DNA of 64,000 nt from Okeania sp. KiyG1 (GTDB lineage Bacteria > Cyanobacteriota > Cyanobacteriia > Cyanobacteriales > Microcoleaceae), in the NCBI RefSeq assembly GCF_014132355.1, contig NZ_BLZO01000089.1, positions 62,001 to 126,000 on the forward strand, written 5' to 3'. A program made the translations under genes and the position numbers. The notes below the pieces were generated by a model. The model had not been told where the DNA came from and ran no database searches. It worked only from the letters and a program-made list of their open reading frames with translations. Shown here piece by piece: positions 47,541 to 57,910 of this stretch (position 1 is the first letter of the stretch; each line of letters opens with the position of its first letter).

Positions 47541-48896
47541 ATGGGAAAATCTGTGTTAGAGGCTCTTGACTTAATTAAATTTTACAAATCCTGTAACCCT
47601 AGCAAGACCTTGATAGTAGGACATCCTGAAGATGAAAAATATTACATAGATTTTGCCAGTGTTAGAGGTAGTGACATTATTCGAGAATTAGAAAGAACAA
47701 TAACACTACTATCTGGAAATCATCCAACTTGTCAACTATTTACAGGACATATAGGTTGTGGTAAGTCCACTGAACTATTTCGATTGAAAGATAAACTAGA
47801 AAAACAAGGATATCGTGTTGTTTATTTTGAATCCTCTGAAGACTTAGATATGGGGGATGTAGACATTAGTGATATTTTACTGGCGATCGCTCGTCAAGTC
47901 AGTGAAAATATGGAGCAAGCTAAGATTCAACTCAAACCAGGCTATTTCCAAAAGCTATTTACGGAAATATCAGAGGTATTACAAACCCCCATCCAACTTT
48001 CAGGAGAGGCAGAGGTATCTGTTGGTATTGCTAAAATTACTGCTAAAACTAAAGATTCTCCCAAACTACGTTCTCAATTAAGACAATATCTAGAACCACG
48101 AACTAGCACTATTCTAGAATCAATTAATAAAGAGTTACTGGGGCGAGCTAATACTGAACTGAAACGCAGGGGTAAACAAGGACTTGTGGTGATTGTTGAT
48201 AACCTAGACCGGGTAGATAATTCACCCAAGTCATGGGGACGTACTCAACCAGAATATTTATTTGTTGACCGAGGAGAGCAACTGAAAAAGCTAAACTGTC
48301 ATGTGGTTTACACAATACCCCTCACTTTAATGTTCTCTAATGATTATGGCAGATTATCCAGTAGATTTGGAGTTAAGCCAAAAGTATTACCGATGGTGCC
48401 GGTACAAGTCAGGAGCAAAAAACCGACGATGGAACCTAATGACTATGAACCAGGAATGTCGTTGTTACAACAAATGGTTTTAGCTAGAGCTTTTCCAGAT
48501 ATATCATCTCAAGAACGTCTAGAATTAATCTCAACTCTATTTGACGCCCCTGAAACTCTTAATCGACTTTGCCGTATTAGTGGGGGTCACATGCGACGAC
48601 TATTGATGTTGCTCTATAGCTGTCTACAGCAAGAGGACCCTCCTTTTTCTCGTAAGTGTTTAGAAAATGTAATTCAGGAATATCGAGATGACTTGCTCAG
48701 AGCTATTACTTTTGATGAGTGGGAATTGTTATTTAAAGTAGTACAAAATCAAAGGGTGACAGGAGAGGAAGAATGTCAAACTTTACTGCGAAGTATGTTT
48801 GTGTTTGAATATCGAGACCGGGATGGTCATTGGTTTGGAATTAATCCGGTTTTGGCAGAAACTAAAAGGTATGCTAATTGGATTAATGATAATTAG
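47541..48896 (+). CDS. P-loop ATPase, partner of the STAND/WD40 gene
   Basis: A 451-residue P-loop NTPase of the AAA/STAND-like group. Walker A is TGHIGCGKSTELFRL (about residues 72-86) and Walker B is VVIVDNLDRVD (about 215). The C-terminal half holds RISGGHMRRLLMLL, a sensor-2/winged-helix-like stretch. The N-terminus (KSCNPSKTLIVGHPEDEKYY) is typical of cyanobacterial ATP-binding proteins that sit beside TPR-STAND-WD40 genes. The STAND gene begins about 1 kb downstream in the same direction. I infer joint action, perhaps in signalling or defence; no experimental role is known to me. Confidence 0.8.
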   Translation: MGKSVLEALDLIKFYKSCNPSKTLIVGHPEDEKYYIDFASVRGSDIIRELERTITLLSGNHPTCQLFTGHIGCGKSTELFRLKDKLEKQGYRVVYFESSEDLDMGDVDISDILLAIARQVSENMEQAKIQLKPGYFQKLFTEISEVLQTPIQLSGEAEVSVGIAKITAKTKDSPKLRSQLRQYLEPRTSTILESINKELLGRANTELKRRGKQGLVVIVDNLDRVDNSPKSWGRTQPEYLFVDRGEQLKKLNCHVVYTIPLTLMFSNDYGRLSSRFGVKPKVLPMVPVQVRSKKPTMEPNDYEPGMSLLQQMVLARAFPDISSQERLELISTLFDAPETLNRLCRISGGHMRRLLMLLYSCLQQEDPPFSRKCLENVIQEYRDDLLRAITFDEWELLFKVVQNQRVTGEEECQTLLRSMFVFEYRDRDGHWFGINPVLAETKRYANWINDN

Positions 48897-48914
48897 AATT
48901 TCCTACGGAATGCT

Positions 48915-49690
48915 TCGCAAACAGAATTCAGAATTCAGAATTCAGGAGTCAGGAGAAAAAAATAGTGGTTAATTGACTTTTAAGTTTTAATTTTTAGCTT
49001 TTAGCTTTTAACTTAAAATTGATTACTTTTGACTTTTGAATTTTGAATTTTGACTTCAGAATTCAGGAGTCAGGAGAAAAAAATAGTGGTTAATTGACTT
49101 TTAAGTTTTAATTTTTAGCTTTTAACTTTTAACTTAAAATTGATTACTTTTGACTTTTGACTTTTGAATTTTGACTTCAGGAGTCAGGAGTCAGGAGAAA
49201 AAAATAGTGGTTAATTGACTTTTAACTTTTAATTTTTAGCTTTTAGCTTTTAGCTTTTAACTTAAAATTGATTACTTTTGACTTTTGAATTTTGAATTTT
49301 GACTTCAGAATTCAGGATTCAGGAGAAAAAATAGTGGTTAATTGACTTTTAACTTCTAATTTTATAATTTATAATTTTTAACTTTTAACTTAAAATTTAT
49401 CACTTTTGACTTTTGACTTTTGAATTTTGACTTCATATCACTTTTGAATTTTGAATTTTGACTTCAGAATTCAGGAGTCAGGAGAAAAAATAGTGGTTAA
49501 TTGACTTTTAACTTAAAATTTATTACTTTTGACTTTTGACTTTTGAATTTTGACTTCATATCACTTTTGACTTTTGACTTTTGAATTTTGACTTCATATC
49601 ACTTTTGACTTTTGAATTTTGACTTCAGAATTCAGGAGTCAGGAGAAAAAATAGTGGTTAATTGACTTTTAATTTCTTCCTTTTAATTTT
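48915..49690. repeat. Six imperfect tandem repeats between the ATPase and STAND genes
   Basis: The anchor AATAGTGGTTAATTGACTTT starts at 48961, 49082, 49203, 49330, 49489 and 49650, with steps of 121, 121, 127, 159 and 161 bases. Units are made of heptamers TTTTGAC and TTTTAGC, and of TCAGGAGTCAGGAG. This separates two genes that would otherwise be neighbours. Confidence 0.85.
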
Positions 49691-49899
49691 TAACTTAAAT
49701 TTTCTTACTTTTGACTTTTGAGTTCACATGACTTTTAACTTTTAACTTTTGTACGGGCGTTAACAATAGTTATATTATATCCGGATAATTAGTGATAAAA
49801 ACTTTATCCCTTCTAATCTTTTCTTCCCTTCTGCCTTCTGCCTTCTGCCTTCTTCCTCCTTCCTTCTTCCTCCTTCCTTCTTCCTTCTTCCTTTTAACT

Positions 49900-51207
49900 A
49901 TGAAAGATTTGAAAAATCTTGAAGAAAGTATCATCTACAATCAGCGATCGTTCAAAAGATTAATTAGGTCTATAACTCTTTCTCAAGGACAATTTTCACT
50001 GATTTTAGTTTTCTGTAACTATAAATGTTTACAGCAAACAATTGTTATGCAATTAAGAGATTTACCTTCGGTAGGAATTCAAGAAATAGTATTACCAAAA
50101 ACTGTTAAAACTCTTTACACAACTATTGATAAACAACTAGATGAATCTCCCAAACCATCAGCATTAATGGTGTTTGATTTGGAAAAAGTAGAGGCAATAG
50201 ATGAGCTACTGATATCTACTAATCAGGTGAGGGATGAATTTCGGAAAAAGTTTAATTTTCCTTTGGTTTTATGGATAACAGATGAGCTGTTGGCTAAACT
50301 AATTAAACTAGCGCCTGATTTTAAAAGTTGGGCAGCAGCGACAATCAAATTTGAACTAGCAGCTTGCGATCTAATAAGTTTACTGAGACTGGAAGTAGAG
50401 AATTATTGGATAAATGAGTTTAGTGATGAAAAACAAATAATACCTTTATCAACAAATAATACAATCTCTACTTTTTTACTCTACAATTGCGATGTTCAAT
50501 GCAATTGTTCTTCTTTTCAAGGATTAGGTAAAAATAAACGTCAAGAAATTGAGTTAGCTCTCAAAGACTTAAAAAATCGCGCTCAATATTTAGAACCAAT
50601 TCTTAAGGCTAATATTGAGTTAATTCTTGGTCGAGATGACTATTACAGTGAAAAGATAGATGCTGCTATTTTTCATTATCAAGAAAGTTTAAGTTTATGG
50701 AAAAATGAGGTTAGGGAGCAATGTTATCTAGATAAATCCAAGTCTTCTGGTGTGTCAATTATTAGCAGCAGATTTATCTTGGAAAGGCAAGGAATAATTT
50801 TATATAATATAGCCCTATGTTACTATCTGAAATCTACTCAAAACTCTCCACCTAATTTTCCAGAGTTACAACAAGCAAAACTGAAACTTCAAGAATCAAA
50901 ACAGTTATTTGAAAAAGTTAATTCTTTTAGCTTAGTAGCTCAAGTTATTGCAACACTAGGGCAAGTTATAGAAAAGAAAAAAGCTTGGGGGGAATTAGAA
51001 GTTATTGCCATAGAAGGGCTAAAAATACATCAAGAATATGGAAATGATTTACAAGTAGCACAAGATTATGGTTTTCTCGCAGAAGTAGCTTTACAAAAAT
51101 CTAATTGGGAACAAGCGCTGAAGCTATCTGAAAAAGCACTTAATACTTTATTTTATGCAACGGATATAACATTACCAACAGAAAAAATAGATACTTATTT
51201 TTACTAG
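49900..51207 (+). CDS. STAND/WD40 protein, segment 1: N-terminal and TPR region
   Basis: The true start is ATG 49900 (MKDLKNLEESIIYNQRSF); the 36 codons before it are TTCTTCC repeat. It has a first region of about 130 residues resembling a P-loop-free effector or sensor domain (LILVFCNYKCLQQTIVMQ, LPLVLWITDELLAKL), then a TPR-like part (DAAIFHYQESLSLWK, WEQALKLSEKALNTL). The frame ends at 51207. Adding one T to the run 51198-51202 continues it as LLARSLKKLDRQKEAIEYLEIAEV, a further TPR. It is therefore the N-terminus of the NTPase segment. Confidence 0.8.
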   Translation: MKDLKNLEESIIYNQRSFKRLIRSITLSQGQFSLILVFCNYKCLQQTIVMQLRDLPSVGIQEIVLPKTVKTLYTTIDKQLDESPKPSALMVFDLEKVEAIDELLISTNQVRDEFRKKFNFPLVLWITDELLAKLIKLAPDFKSWAAATIKFELAACDLISLLRLEVENYWINEFSDEKQIIPLSTNNTISTFLLYNCDVQCNCSSFQGLGKNKRQEIELALKDLKNRAQYLEPILKANIELILGRDDYYSEKIDAAIFHYQESLSLWKNEVREQCYLDKSKSSGVSIISSRFILERQGIILYNIALCYYLKSTQNSPPNFPELQQAKLKLQESKQLFEKVNSFSLVAQVIATLGQVIEKKKAWGELEVIAIEGLKIHQEYGNDLQVAQDYGFLAEVALQKSNWEQALKLSEKALNTLFYATDITLPTEKIDTYFY

Positions 51208-52277
51208 CAAGGAGCCTCAAAAAACTAGACAGGCAAAAAGAAGCTATTGAATATTTAGAAATAGCTGAAGTCACAGAAAGAAATGCAATTCAAAATAGTT
51301 TAAAAACTCAAAAAGTTAGAGACCCAAAAATTTATTTAGAGATTTTAACAGAATTGCGATCGCTTTATTATTACCAAGGAAAATATCTAGAAGCTTTTCG
51401 TCTCAAAAAAACACAGAAACAAATTGGTCATCAATATGGATTGATAGCTTTTATTGGTGCATCTCAATTACAACCACAAAAGCAAGTTTATCCCAAAGAA
51501 TCACTAGATTATTATCAGAATTTACCAGAAGAATTAACTGCTTCTAGTAGGCAAAAAGATATTAATAATCTCCTAGAAAGAATTAGTCGAGATGACCACA
51601 AATTAACTATTATTCATGGTCGTTCTGGTGTTGGTAAAAGTTCTCTAGTTAAGGCTGGATTAGTACCAGCTTTAAATAATATTAGTATTTCAGCAAGAAA
51701 TACGATACCAGTAGTAGTACAAGTATATAGTGACTGGCTGGAAACATTAGCAAATTGTTTACAAAAAGCTTTAGATAACAAAAGAAAGTTTCGACTGGAT
51801 CAGAATCTCATAAAACCGGAAATAAATTATTCAGAAAATGCAGCATCAAATAACTCAAGAAAATCTGATTTAGTAACGGAAAAAATTACTCCATATTTGC
51901 GTTACATTACAGATAAATTTAAAGCGGTAGAATCATCGATTTTACAAACTTTAAAAAACAATGCAGAGAGGAATTTATTAACAGTAATAATATTCGATCA
52001 ATTTGAAGAATTTTTTTTTATTAGCAATACCAGTGAAGAGAGAGAAGCATTCTATACATTTATGCGAGATTGTCTCAATCTGCCCTTTGTAAAAATAATT
52101 TTATCCATGAGAGAAGATTATTTACATTATTTATTAGAATGTGATTTTATTAATTATCTAGATGCCATTAACAATAATATTTTAGATAAACAAATTCGTT
52201 ACCATTTAAGAGATTTTTCTAGAGAAGATGCTTACACTGTTATAGAATGTTTGACAAAAGAGCTAAATTTAATTTAG
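51208..52277 (+). CDS. STAND/WD40 protein, segment 2: NTPase core
   Basis: It starts after the break at 51198-51202 and contains the NTPase: Walker A IIHGRSGVGKSSLVKAGLVPAL and Walker B LLTVIIFDQFEEFFF, with the DEDY-type sensor stretch ILSMREDYLHYLL. This is the pattern of novel STAND NTPases (nSTAND1-like). The segment stops in TVIECLTKELNLI. Adding one A to the run 52256-52259 restores RAKFNLEPKLIDVIVDGL. The internal Met at 51354 would be the first in-frame start if the segment were read alone. Confidence 0.85.
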
Positions 52278-52702
52278 AACCTAAATTAATTGATGTAATT
52301 GTTGATGGTTTAGCAGATGAAGGAAATAAGATTCGTCCGATTGAATTGCAAGTAGTAGGAAGTCAACTACAAGAGGAAAAACCTCCCATTAAAACCTTAG
52401 ACCGATTTCAGAAAAAGTTTGGTATTAATCCACAAGAAGCTAAGGAAAAATTGATTAAAAAGTTTTTGGAGCAAGTAATTGTAGATTGTGGTAAGAAAAA
52501 TGAAGAAACTACCATGCAAATTTTGTTTGCACTGACTAATGATAATTTAACCAGAGCTAGTAGAACTCAAACAGAATTATTAGAAAGAATTGAACAATTT
52601 ACCAAACAAAATTTGCTATCTACGTCTAATCATAAATTAGATAAAGCCGCTAAAAATCAACTTGATTTTACTGAGAAAAAGAACTTAATCTGCCAGAATT
52701 AA
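52247..52702 (+). CDS. STAND/WD40 protein, segment 3: winged-helix region
   Basis: About 150 residues, NLEPKLIDVIVDGLADEGNKIRPIELQVVGSQLQEE onward. This fits the winged-helix region that follows the NTPase in STAND proteins (RPIELQVVGSQL). It overlaps segment 2 by 31 bases only because of the frame break. It ends at DFTEKKNLICQN. Adding one A to the run 52676-52680 continues it as KELNLPELILEILIDSGLLF, then a coiled-coil. Confidence 0.8.
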   Translation: MFDKRAKFNLEPKLIDVIVDGLADEGNKIRPIELQVVGSQLQEEKPPIKTLDRFQKKFGINPQEAKEKLIKKFLEQVIVDCGKKNEETTMQILFALTNDNLTRASRTQTELLERIEQFTKQNLLSTSNHKLDKAAKNQLDFTEKKNLICQN

Positions 52703-55557
52703 TATTAGAAATTTTAATAGATTCAGGGTTATTATTTGTCAGAAAAGAATCCAATGAAAAACACTATCAGCTAGTTCATGATTATTTAGTAAAACCAATC
52801 CGTCAAAGATTTAATTTAGAAGAAAGATTACTCCAAGCTGAAGTAGAAGTTAAGCAAGCAGAAATCGCTAAAAAACAGGCGGAAAGTGAAAAAATCATTA
52901 GTCAAACTCAACTAAATATTGCCTTAAAACGACAACTAGCAGTAGCAATAGTTGGAATTATTTCCATGTCACTTTCAACCATCGCCACACTAGGTTTTTG
53001 GCAGAGAACAATATTTCAAAAACAGGTGGCAGATGCTCAAAGATACCGAGCAGATATTAATAGCATGACTGCTGCTTCTGAAGCATTATTTTTTTCAGAT
53101 TATAAATTTGATGCTCTGATAGAAGGTCTTAGAGCAGGTGAAAAATGGACAAATATCAAACAATCATTAGGTGAAAATCATCTATCAAATGAAACCGAAT
53201 ATCGAATTGCAGCTTCCCTACAGCAAGCAGTTTATGGAGTCAAAGAATATAATCATTTAGAAGGACATGGTGACGTAGTTTGGAGTGTAACTTTTCAGCC
53301 TCAAGGTAATTTAATTGCTTCTGCTAGTGTAGATAAAACCATCAAATTATGGACCCACGATGGCAAATTAGAAAAGACATTAAAAGGTCATACAGATAGT
53401 GTCAGCAGAATTAGTTTTAGCTCAGATGGAAAATATCTAGCTTCTGCTTCCCATGACCGCACAGTTAAAATATGGAACCTCCAGCAAACAAAAATTAAGC
53501 CTTTGAACCTGAAAAGTCATAGGGATGAAGTAACAGCAGTTAGCTTCAGTCCAGATAGTAAAATATTAGCATCGGGTTCCCAAGACAAAACCATCAAAAT
53601 TTGGAACAAAACAGGAACACTACTCAGAACAATTAAAACCAAAGCTGTTGTCAATTCAGTTAGTTTTAGCCCAGATGGACAAGTCATTGCGGCTGCTAAT
53701 GCAAATGGCACTGTCAAACTATGGAACCTCAAGGGTAGACTATTGGCAACTTTAAAACATAGAAATGACAATAATAATTATGCAGTCTACAGTGTCAATT
53801 TTTCTCCTGATGGTCGCAGCATAGCTACAGGAGGAGGAGACCGAACAGTTAAAATTTGGCGCTTTTCTAGAAACAGAGTTACTCTGGAAACTAAACTTGT
53901 CGGGCACAAGCAAGAAGTTCTCAGCGCTAACTTTTCCCCTGATGGTCAAATAATAGCTTCCTCTAGTGCGGATAATACTATCAAAATTTGGAACCGAGAT
54001 GGAAGTATGTTGAAGACTTTTGCTGGTCATGGAGACAAAGTTACTCAGGTTAGTTTTAGCCCCAATGGTCAGACCTTGGCTTCAGCAAGTTATGACAAAA
54101 CTATTAAATTGTGGAGTCTCAAAAACAGTTCTCTCAATATTCTACGAGGACATCAACACAGAGTTCTGGGTGTGACTTTCAATGAAGATGGTAATATGTT
54201 AGCTTCTGCATCTCAAGATAACACGATTAAACTATGGAGTCCTACAGGTAAGTTACTCAAGACTCTTCAGGGACATACAGATAGAGTCGCAAGTGTAAAT
54301 TTTAGTCCTGATGGTGAAATTCTTGCTTCTGGTAGTTATGACAATACAGTAAGGTTGTGGTATCTTAACTATCCAGAGAAAATCTGGAATTCAGGATTAC
54401 TTGATTATTCCAGGTATTGGCAACCACGAGGAGGAGTTGGGGAGTGGGGGAGTGGGGGAGCGACTCACACGGATTATGGCACGGATATACGGATAGGTAA
54501 GAGAGTAGGGGACTGGGGGAGTAGGGGAGTAGGGGAGATTGGATGTTTCGTGAAAATAGGTAATTTTTGTCTAGTTCCCTTCAGCAAAATTATTACTTTA
54601 TTTCCCCATAAAATTACCCTTTTACCACAGTTCAATTTTTCTACAAATCAATATTTTGAAGAAGGAAACTATAGCAATTTGACTAATATCCCCCCAGTAG
54701 GGACGTTGCATGCAACGTCCCTACAAGTAGAATTTTTAACTAGGCTACAATGTTGTTCAAAGGATATTAGAAATATTTGTCTTGATTGGAATTGGAATAT
54801 AAATTATCATTCTGCTTATCCTATCTCTAAGAATATTAATCTTATCGGGCATAGTGATAGTGTAATGAGTGTCAGCTTTAGTCCAAACAATCAAATTATT
54901 GCTTCTGCTAGTAAAGATAAAACAGTCAAGTTGTGGAACCGCAAAGGTAAATTACTCAAAACTTTAGTTGGTCATAAAAAATGGGTCAATAGTGTTAGTT
55001 TCAGTCCTGATGGCAAAATGCTTGCTTCTGCCAGTGATGATGGTACTGTGAAACTGTGGAGTATGGATGGTGAGTTGCTCAGAACTATTCCTGCTCATGA
55101 TAATTGGGTGTTGGGGGTAAGTTTTAGTCCTGATGGTCAGGCGATCGCTACGGCTAGTTATGATAATATGGTCAAACTCTGGAGTGTAGATGGTGAGTTA
55201 TTGAAAACTTTTTTAAAAGGTTCTAGTGATAGTGTAACCAGTGTTAGTTTTAGTCCTGATGGTCAGGTAATTGCTTCATCTAGTTATGATGGTAAAGTGA
55301 AATTATGGGGTCTTAATGATGGGAATTTATTGAAAACTTTGAGCGGTCATGGAGATAGTGTGATGAGCGTTAGTTTTAGTCCTGATGGTAAATTGTTGGC
55401 TTCAGGTAGTAGAGATAACACTATTATTTTGTGGAATTTGGCATTGGATAATTTGTTAGAGAAAGGTTGTAGTTGGGTGAGTGATTATTTACATACTAAT
55501 CCTAATGTTTCTGATAGCGATCGTCAGCTATGTCAAGTCTTTAAAAGTCAAAATTAA
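52703..55557 (+). CDS. STAND/WD40 protein, segment 4: coiled coil, membrane span, 14 WD40 blades
   Basis: The frame carries HYQLVHDYLVKPIRQRFNLEER, a coiled coil (QAEVEVKQAEIAKKQAESEK), one membrane span (VAIVGIISMSLSTIATLGFW, about 52948-53007) and then WD40 repeats. I count 14 blades with the pattern GH...V..V.FSPDG..(L/I)ASAS.D.T(I/V)KLW, enough for two seven-bladed propellers. Blades 9 and 10 are separated by an in-frame ~465-bp repeat-derived insertion (54370-54835). If read alone, the first ATG is 52966. The whole protein from 49900 would be about 1,885 residues with only homopolymer breaks. It is probably membrane-anchored and could act as a signal-sensing switch. Confidence 0.88.
54370..54835. 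repeat. Repeat-derived insertion inside the WD40 coding sequence
   Basis: Contains GGGGAGTGGGGGAGTGGGGG (54436), TCACACGGATTATGGCACGG, GGGGAGTAGGGGAGTAGGGG (54513) and a perfect 28-bp palindrome made of GTAGGGACGTTGCA and its complement (54697-54724). All of these are phrases found in intergenic DNA elsewhere. They stay in frame and add about 155 codons between the ninth and tenth WD40 blades. Flanking blade sequences are normal. Confidence 0.9.
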
Positions 55558-56315
55558 AAAGCCTTTTCAAGTCAAAATTCAAAAGTCAAAAGTCAAAAGT
55601 AAGAATTAAAAATTAAGAATTTAGAATTAAAAATTAAGAATTTAGAATTACCTGTTTTATAAATGTTTGCTACGAATATGCCAAGTCAAAAGTCAAAAGT
55701 AAGAAGTAAGAATTAAAAATTAAGAATTTAGAATTACCTGTTTTATAAATGTTTGCTATGAATATGCTAAGTCAAAAGTCAAAAGTAAGAAAAAATTATC
55801 GTGGTCAATCTAAATCAAAGATTCAGTAAGTATTCATGCTTAATACTTAACTGAGAATTTGACTCCTGATCGAGATAAATGAAGATAATTTATATAGTAT
55901 AAATACCTAAGTAACCTAAAGGATTTTATACTAATTTTCATGTTATATCATGTTCGGTTGAATACTTATAAATAACTGTTGTGAGTCCTCAGGAGTCAGT
56001 CCTCAGGAGTCAGGAGGGAAGAAAGGAGAAAAAGAGGAAATATTGGAGAAAAGTAAAGATAGTTTCAGTATTTCTTTGGTACAGTCGGTATTGTCAGTCC
56101 TTAAATTTTATTTATAACTGATTATCCGAACATGATATTACAAATTGAAGTGCGGAATGTGGGATAAAATATTACTTTTAACTTTTAACTTTTGACTTTT
56201 GACTTCCGTAAATTACTGTAGTGTCAAAGTTTTGAGTCCATAAAATATTACTTTTAACTTTTAACTTTTGACTTTTGACTTTTGACTTTATTCCCTGTTC
56301 CCTATAAAAAGCGAA
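55558..56315. repeat. Intergenic short repeats, no gene seen
   Basis: Two near-identical blocks (AATTAAAAATTAAGAATTTAG...ACCTGTTTTATAAATG, about 55605-55675 and 55711-55755), then AAGTCAAAAGTCAAAAG and TTTTAACTTTTGACTTTTGA repeats (about 56175-56205 and 56253-56289). Nothing else is apparent. Confidence 0.55.
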
Positions 56316-57083
56316 ATGAATGATAATGATAACCAGATATTGCCTGAAATGAATTCTCTTTGGCAGGAAACATTAAATTGGCAACCAACAGCAGAACAAC
56401 AACAACAATTTCAGCAACTTTATCGGTTGATTCTTATTGGCAATAAAAAGTTAAATTTAACTAGAATTACTACCCCAGAAGATTTTTGGGAAAAGCATTT
56501 TTGGGATTCCCTTAGAGGCATTAAATTTATCTTAGAAAATCAGATAAACTCACAAGAAGAAAAAAAGGTTATTGATATTGGAACTGGTGCAGGTTTTCCA
56601 GGATTACCAGTTGCTATTACTTTACCTCAATATACTGTTACTTTACTAGATTCAACACGCAAAAAAATTAATTTTATTGAAACTATTTTGGCAGATTTAG
56701 CTATTAAAAATTGTTTTACTTTAACTAACAGAATTGAACAAATTGGTCGGATATTTAAACACAGAGAAATTTATGATTTTGCTCTTTTAAGAGCCGTTGC
56801 CCCTACAATAGTTTGTGCTGAATATGCTTTGCCAATGTTAAAAATAGGTGGCATGGGAATTTTATATCGGGGAAATTTTACAACCGAGGAACAGGTTAAT
56901 TTACAAAAAGTTGTCAAAATTTTAGGAGGGAAAATCCATACTATTGAGGAATTTAAAACTCCCTTAAGTCAAAGTATTCGTCACTGTATATATTTGCAAA
57001 AAGTAAATAAAACTCCGATAAATTATCCACGTCCAGTTGGCGTACCTACTCAAAAACCTTTGAATTGTTTAAATAAATTTTGA
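56316..57083 (+). CDS. rsmG: 16S rRNA (guanine-N7) methyltransferase RsmG
   Basis: RsmG (GidB) adds m7G at G527 of 16S rRNA. The 255 residues show an N-terminal RLILIGNKKLNLTRITTPEDFWEKHFWDSL, which is the family's diagnostic start, then SAM motif VIDIGTGAGFPGLPVAI, VTLLDSTRKKINFIE and DFALLRAVAPTIV. The start is ATG 56316. The C-terminal ~20 residues after HCIYLQKV are extra compared with typical members. It stands alone here; in many genomes it lies beside gidA/parA, not seen here. Confidence 0.92.
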   Translation: MNDNDNQILPEMNSLWQETLNWQPTAEQQQQFQQLYRLILIGNKKLNLTRITTPEDFWEKHFWDSLRGIKFILENQINSQEEKKVIDIGTGAGFPGLPVAITLPQYTVTLLDSTRKKINFIETILADLAIKNCFTLTNRIEQIGRIFKHREIYDFALLRAVAPTIVCAEYALPMLKIGGMGILYRGNFTTEEQVNLQKVVKILGGKIHTIEEFKTPLSQSIRHCIYLQKVNKTPINYPRPVGVPTQKPLNCLNKF

Positions 57084-57091
57084 AAAAAGCT

Positions 57092-57910
57092 CTAATATTT
57101 TCGTTTTTTCCCTAAAAACAAGCCAAAACCCAAGATTCCAATTGCCATAATAGTACTTGGTTCATCAACAGTAACTGCGCTAATACTAAGATTATTAATT
57201 CCCAAAGCACGTTCTGGTACAGAACTACTAAAAACCAGTTTTGAAATCTCTGGAATATCGCTTTTTACTCCTAAAAATACTGCTGAATTATCTAGTGCTA
57301 AGGAAGAAGTTCCATTAGCTGAAAAAGTTCCTAAAAGATTATTTTCTTTGTCAAAAGCTGAGATAAACGCTTCAAACTCAAAAGTATCATCAACAGCTAT
57401 TTGAGTACCAGCTCCTTTGACAGGAGTATCAAAATTAATAGTTATAGGTCCGGCATTTCCTACTGCTGGAAATGTTGTAGGATTAAAGCCAGTAAATAAG
57501 ATAAAATCACCATCGGCAAAATTAGTGGGAATACCAAATGGTGGGAATGATGTTTGAAAGACAAAAGGAGGAGTTATTTGCAGGGAAGATGGGAAAGGAA
57601 TTTCTACATTTATTCCTGTACCACCTGTAGATATTGCAGAAAATTTATTTGGTAAAAACGCATTGGGGTCTTCTGGTGAAAAAGGGTTGAAAATTTGACC
57701 TAAGCTTGACCAATTAAGTTGGTCATTTTCTTCCAACATTGGACGTTCAGTAATGAAGGTTATTGCTTTGACAGGTAATGTTAAAGAAGAAAGAATTAAG
57801 AAGCAATAAGTCAGAAGGAAAAAGGGAAACTTGATGAACATAATTGGTGGATTTATTGAGGATTTTTGGAAAAAATTATACAACTTTAAGACTTTATTTT
57901 CTTTTTTCAT
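57092..57910 (-). CDS. PEP-CTERM sorting-domain protein
   Basis: A 272-residue exported protein. The C-terminus DEPSTIMAIGILGFGLFLGKKRKY is a PEP-CTERM anchor: an EPS motif, a membrane span and a basic tail, which is cut by an exosortase. A signal peptide is clear if translation starts at ATG 57841 (MFIKFPFFLLTYCFLILSSL). The 57910 start adds 23 residues and looks less likely, but no ribosome site decides. The middle (NINFDTPVKGAGTQIAVDDTFEFEAF) fits the beta-sandwich common to these proteins. Likely surface or matrix protein. No exosortase gene lies in the window. Confidence 0.85.
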   Translation of the reverse strand: MKKENKVLKLYNFFQKSSINPPIMFIKFPFFLLTYCFLILSSLTLPVKAITFITERPMLEENDQLNWSSLGQIFNPFSPEDPNAFLPNKFSAISTGGTGINVEIPFPSSLQITPPFVFQTSFPPFGIPTNFADGDFILFTGFNPTTFPAVGNAGPITINFDTPVKGAGTQIAVDDTFEFEAFISAFDKENNLLGTFSANGTSSLALDNSAVFLGVKSDIPEISKLVFSSSVPERALGINNLSISAVTVDEPSTIMAIGILGFGLFLGKKRKY

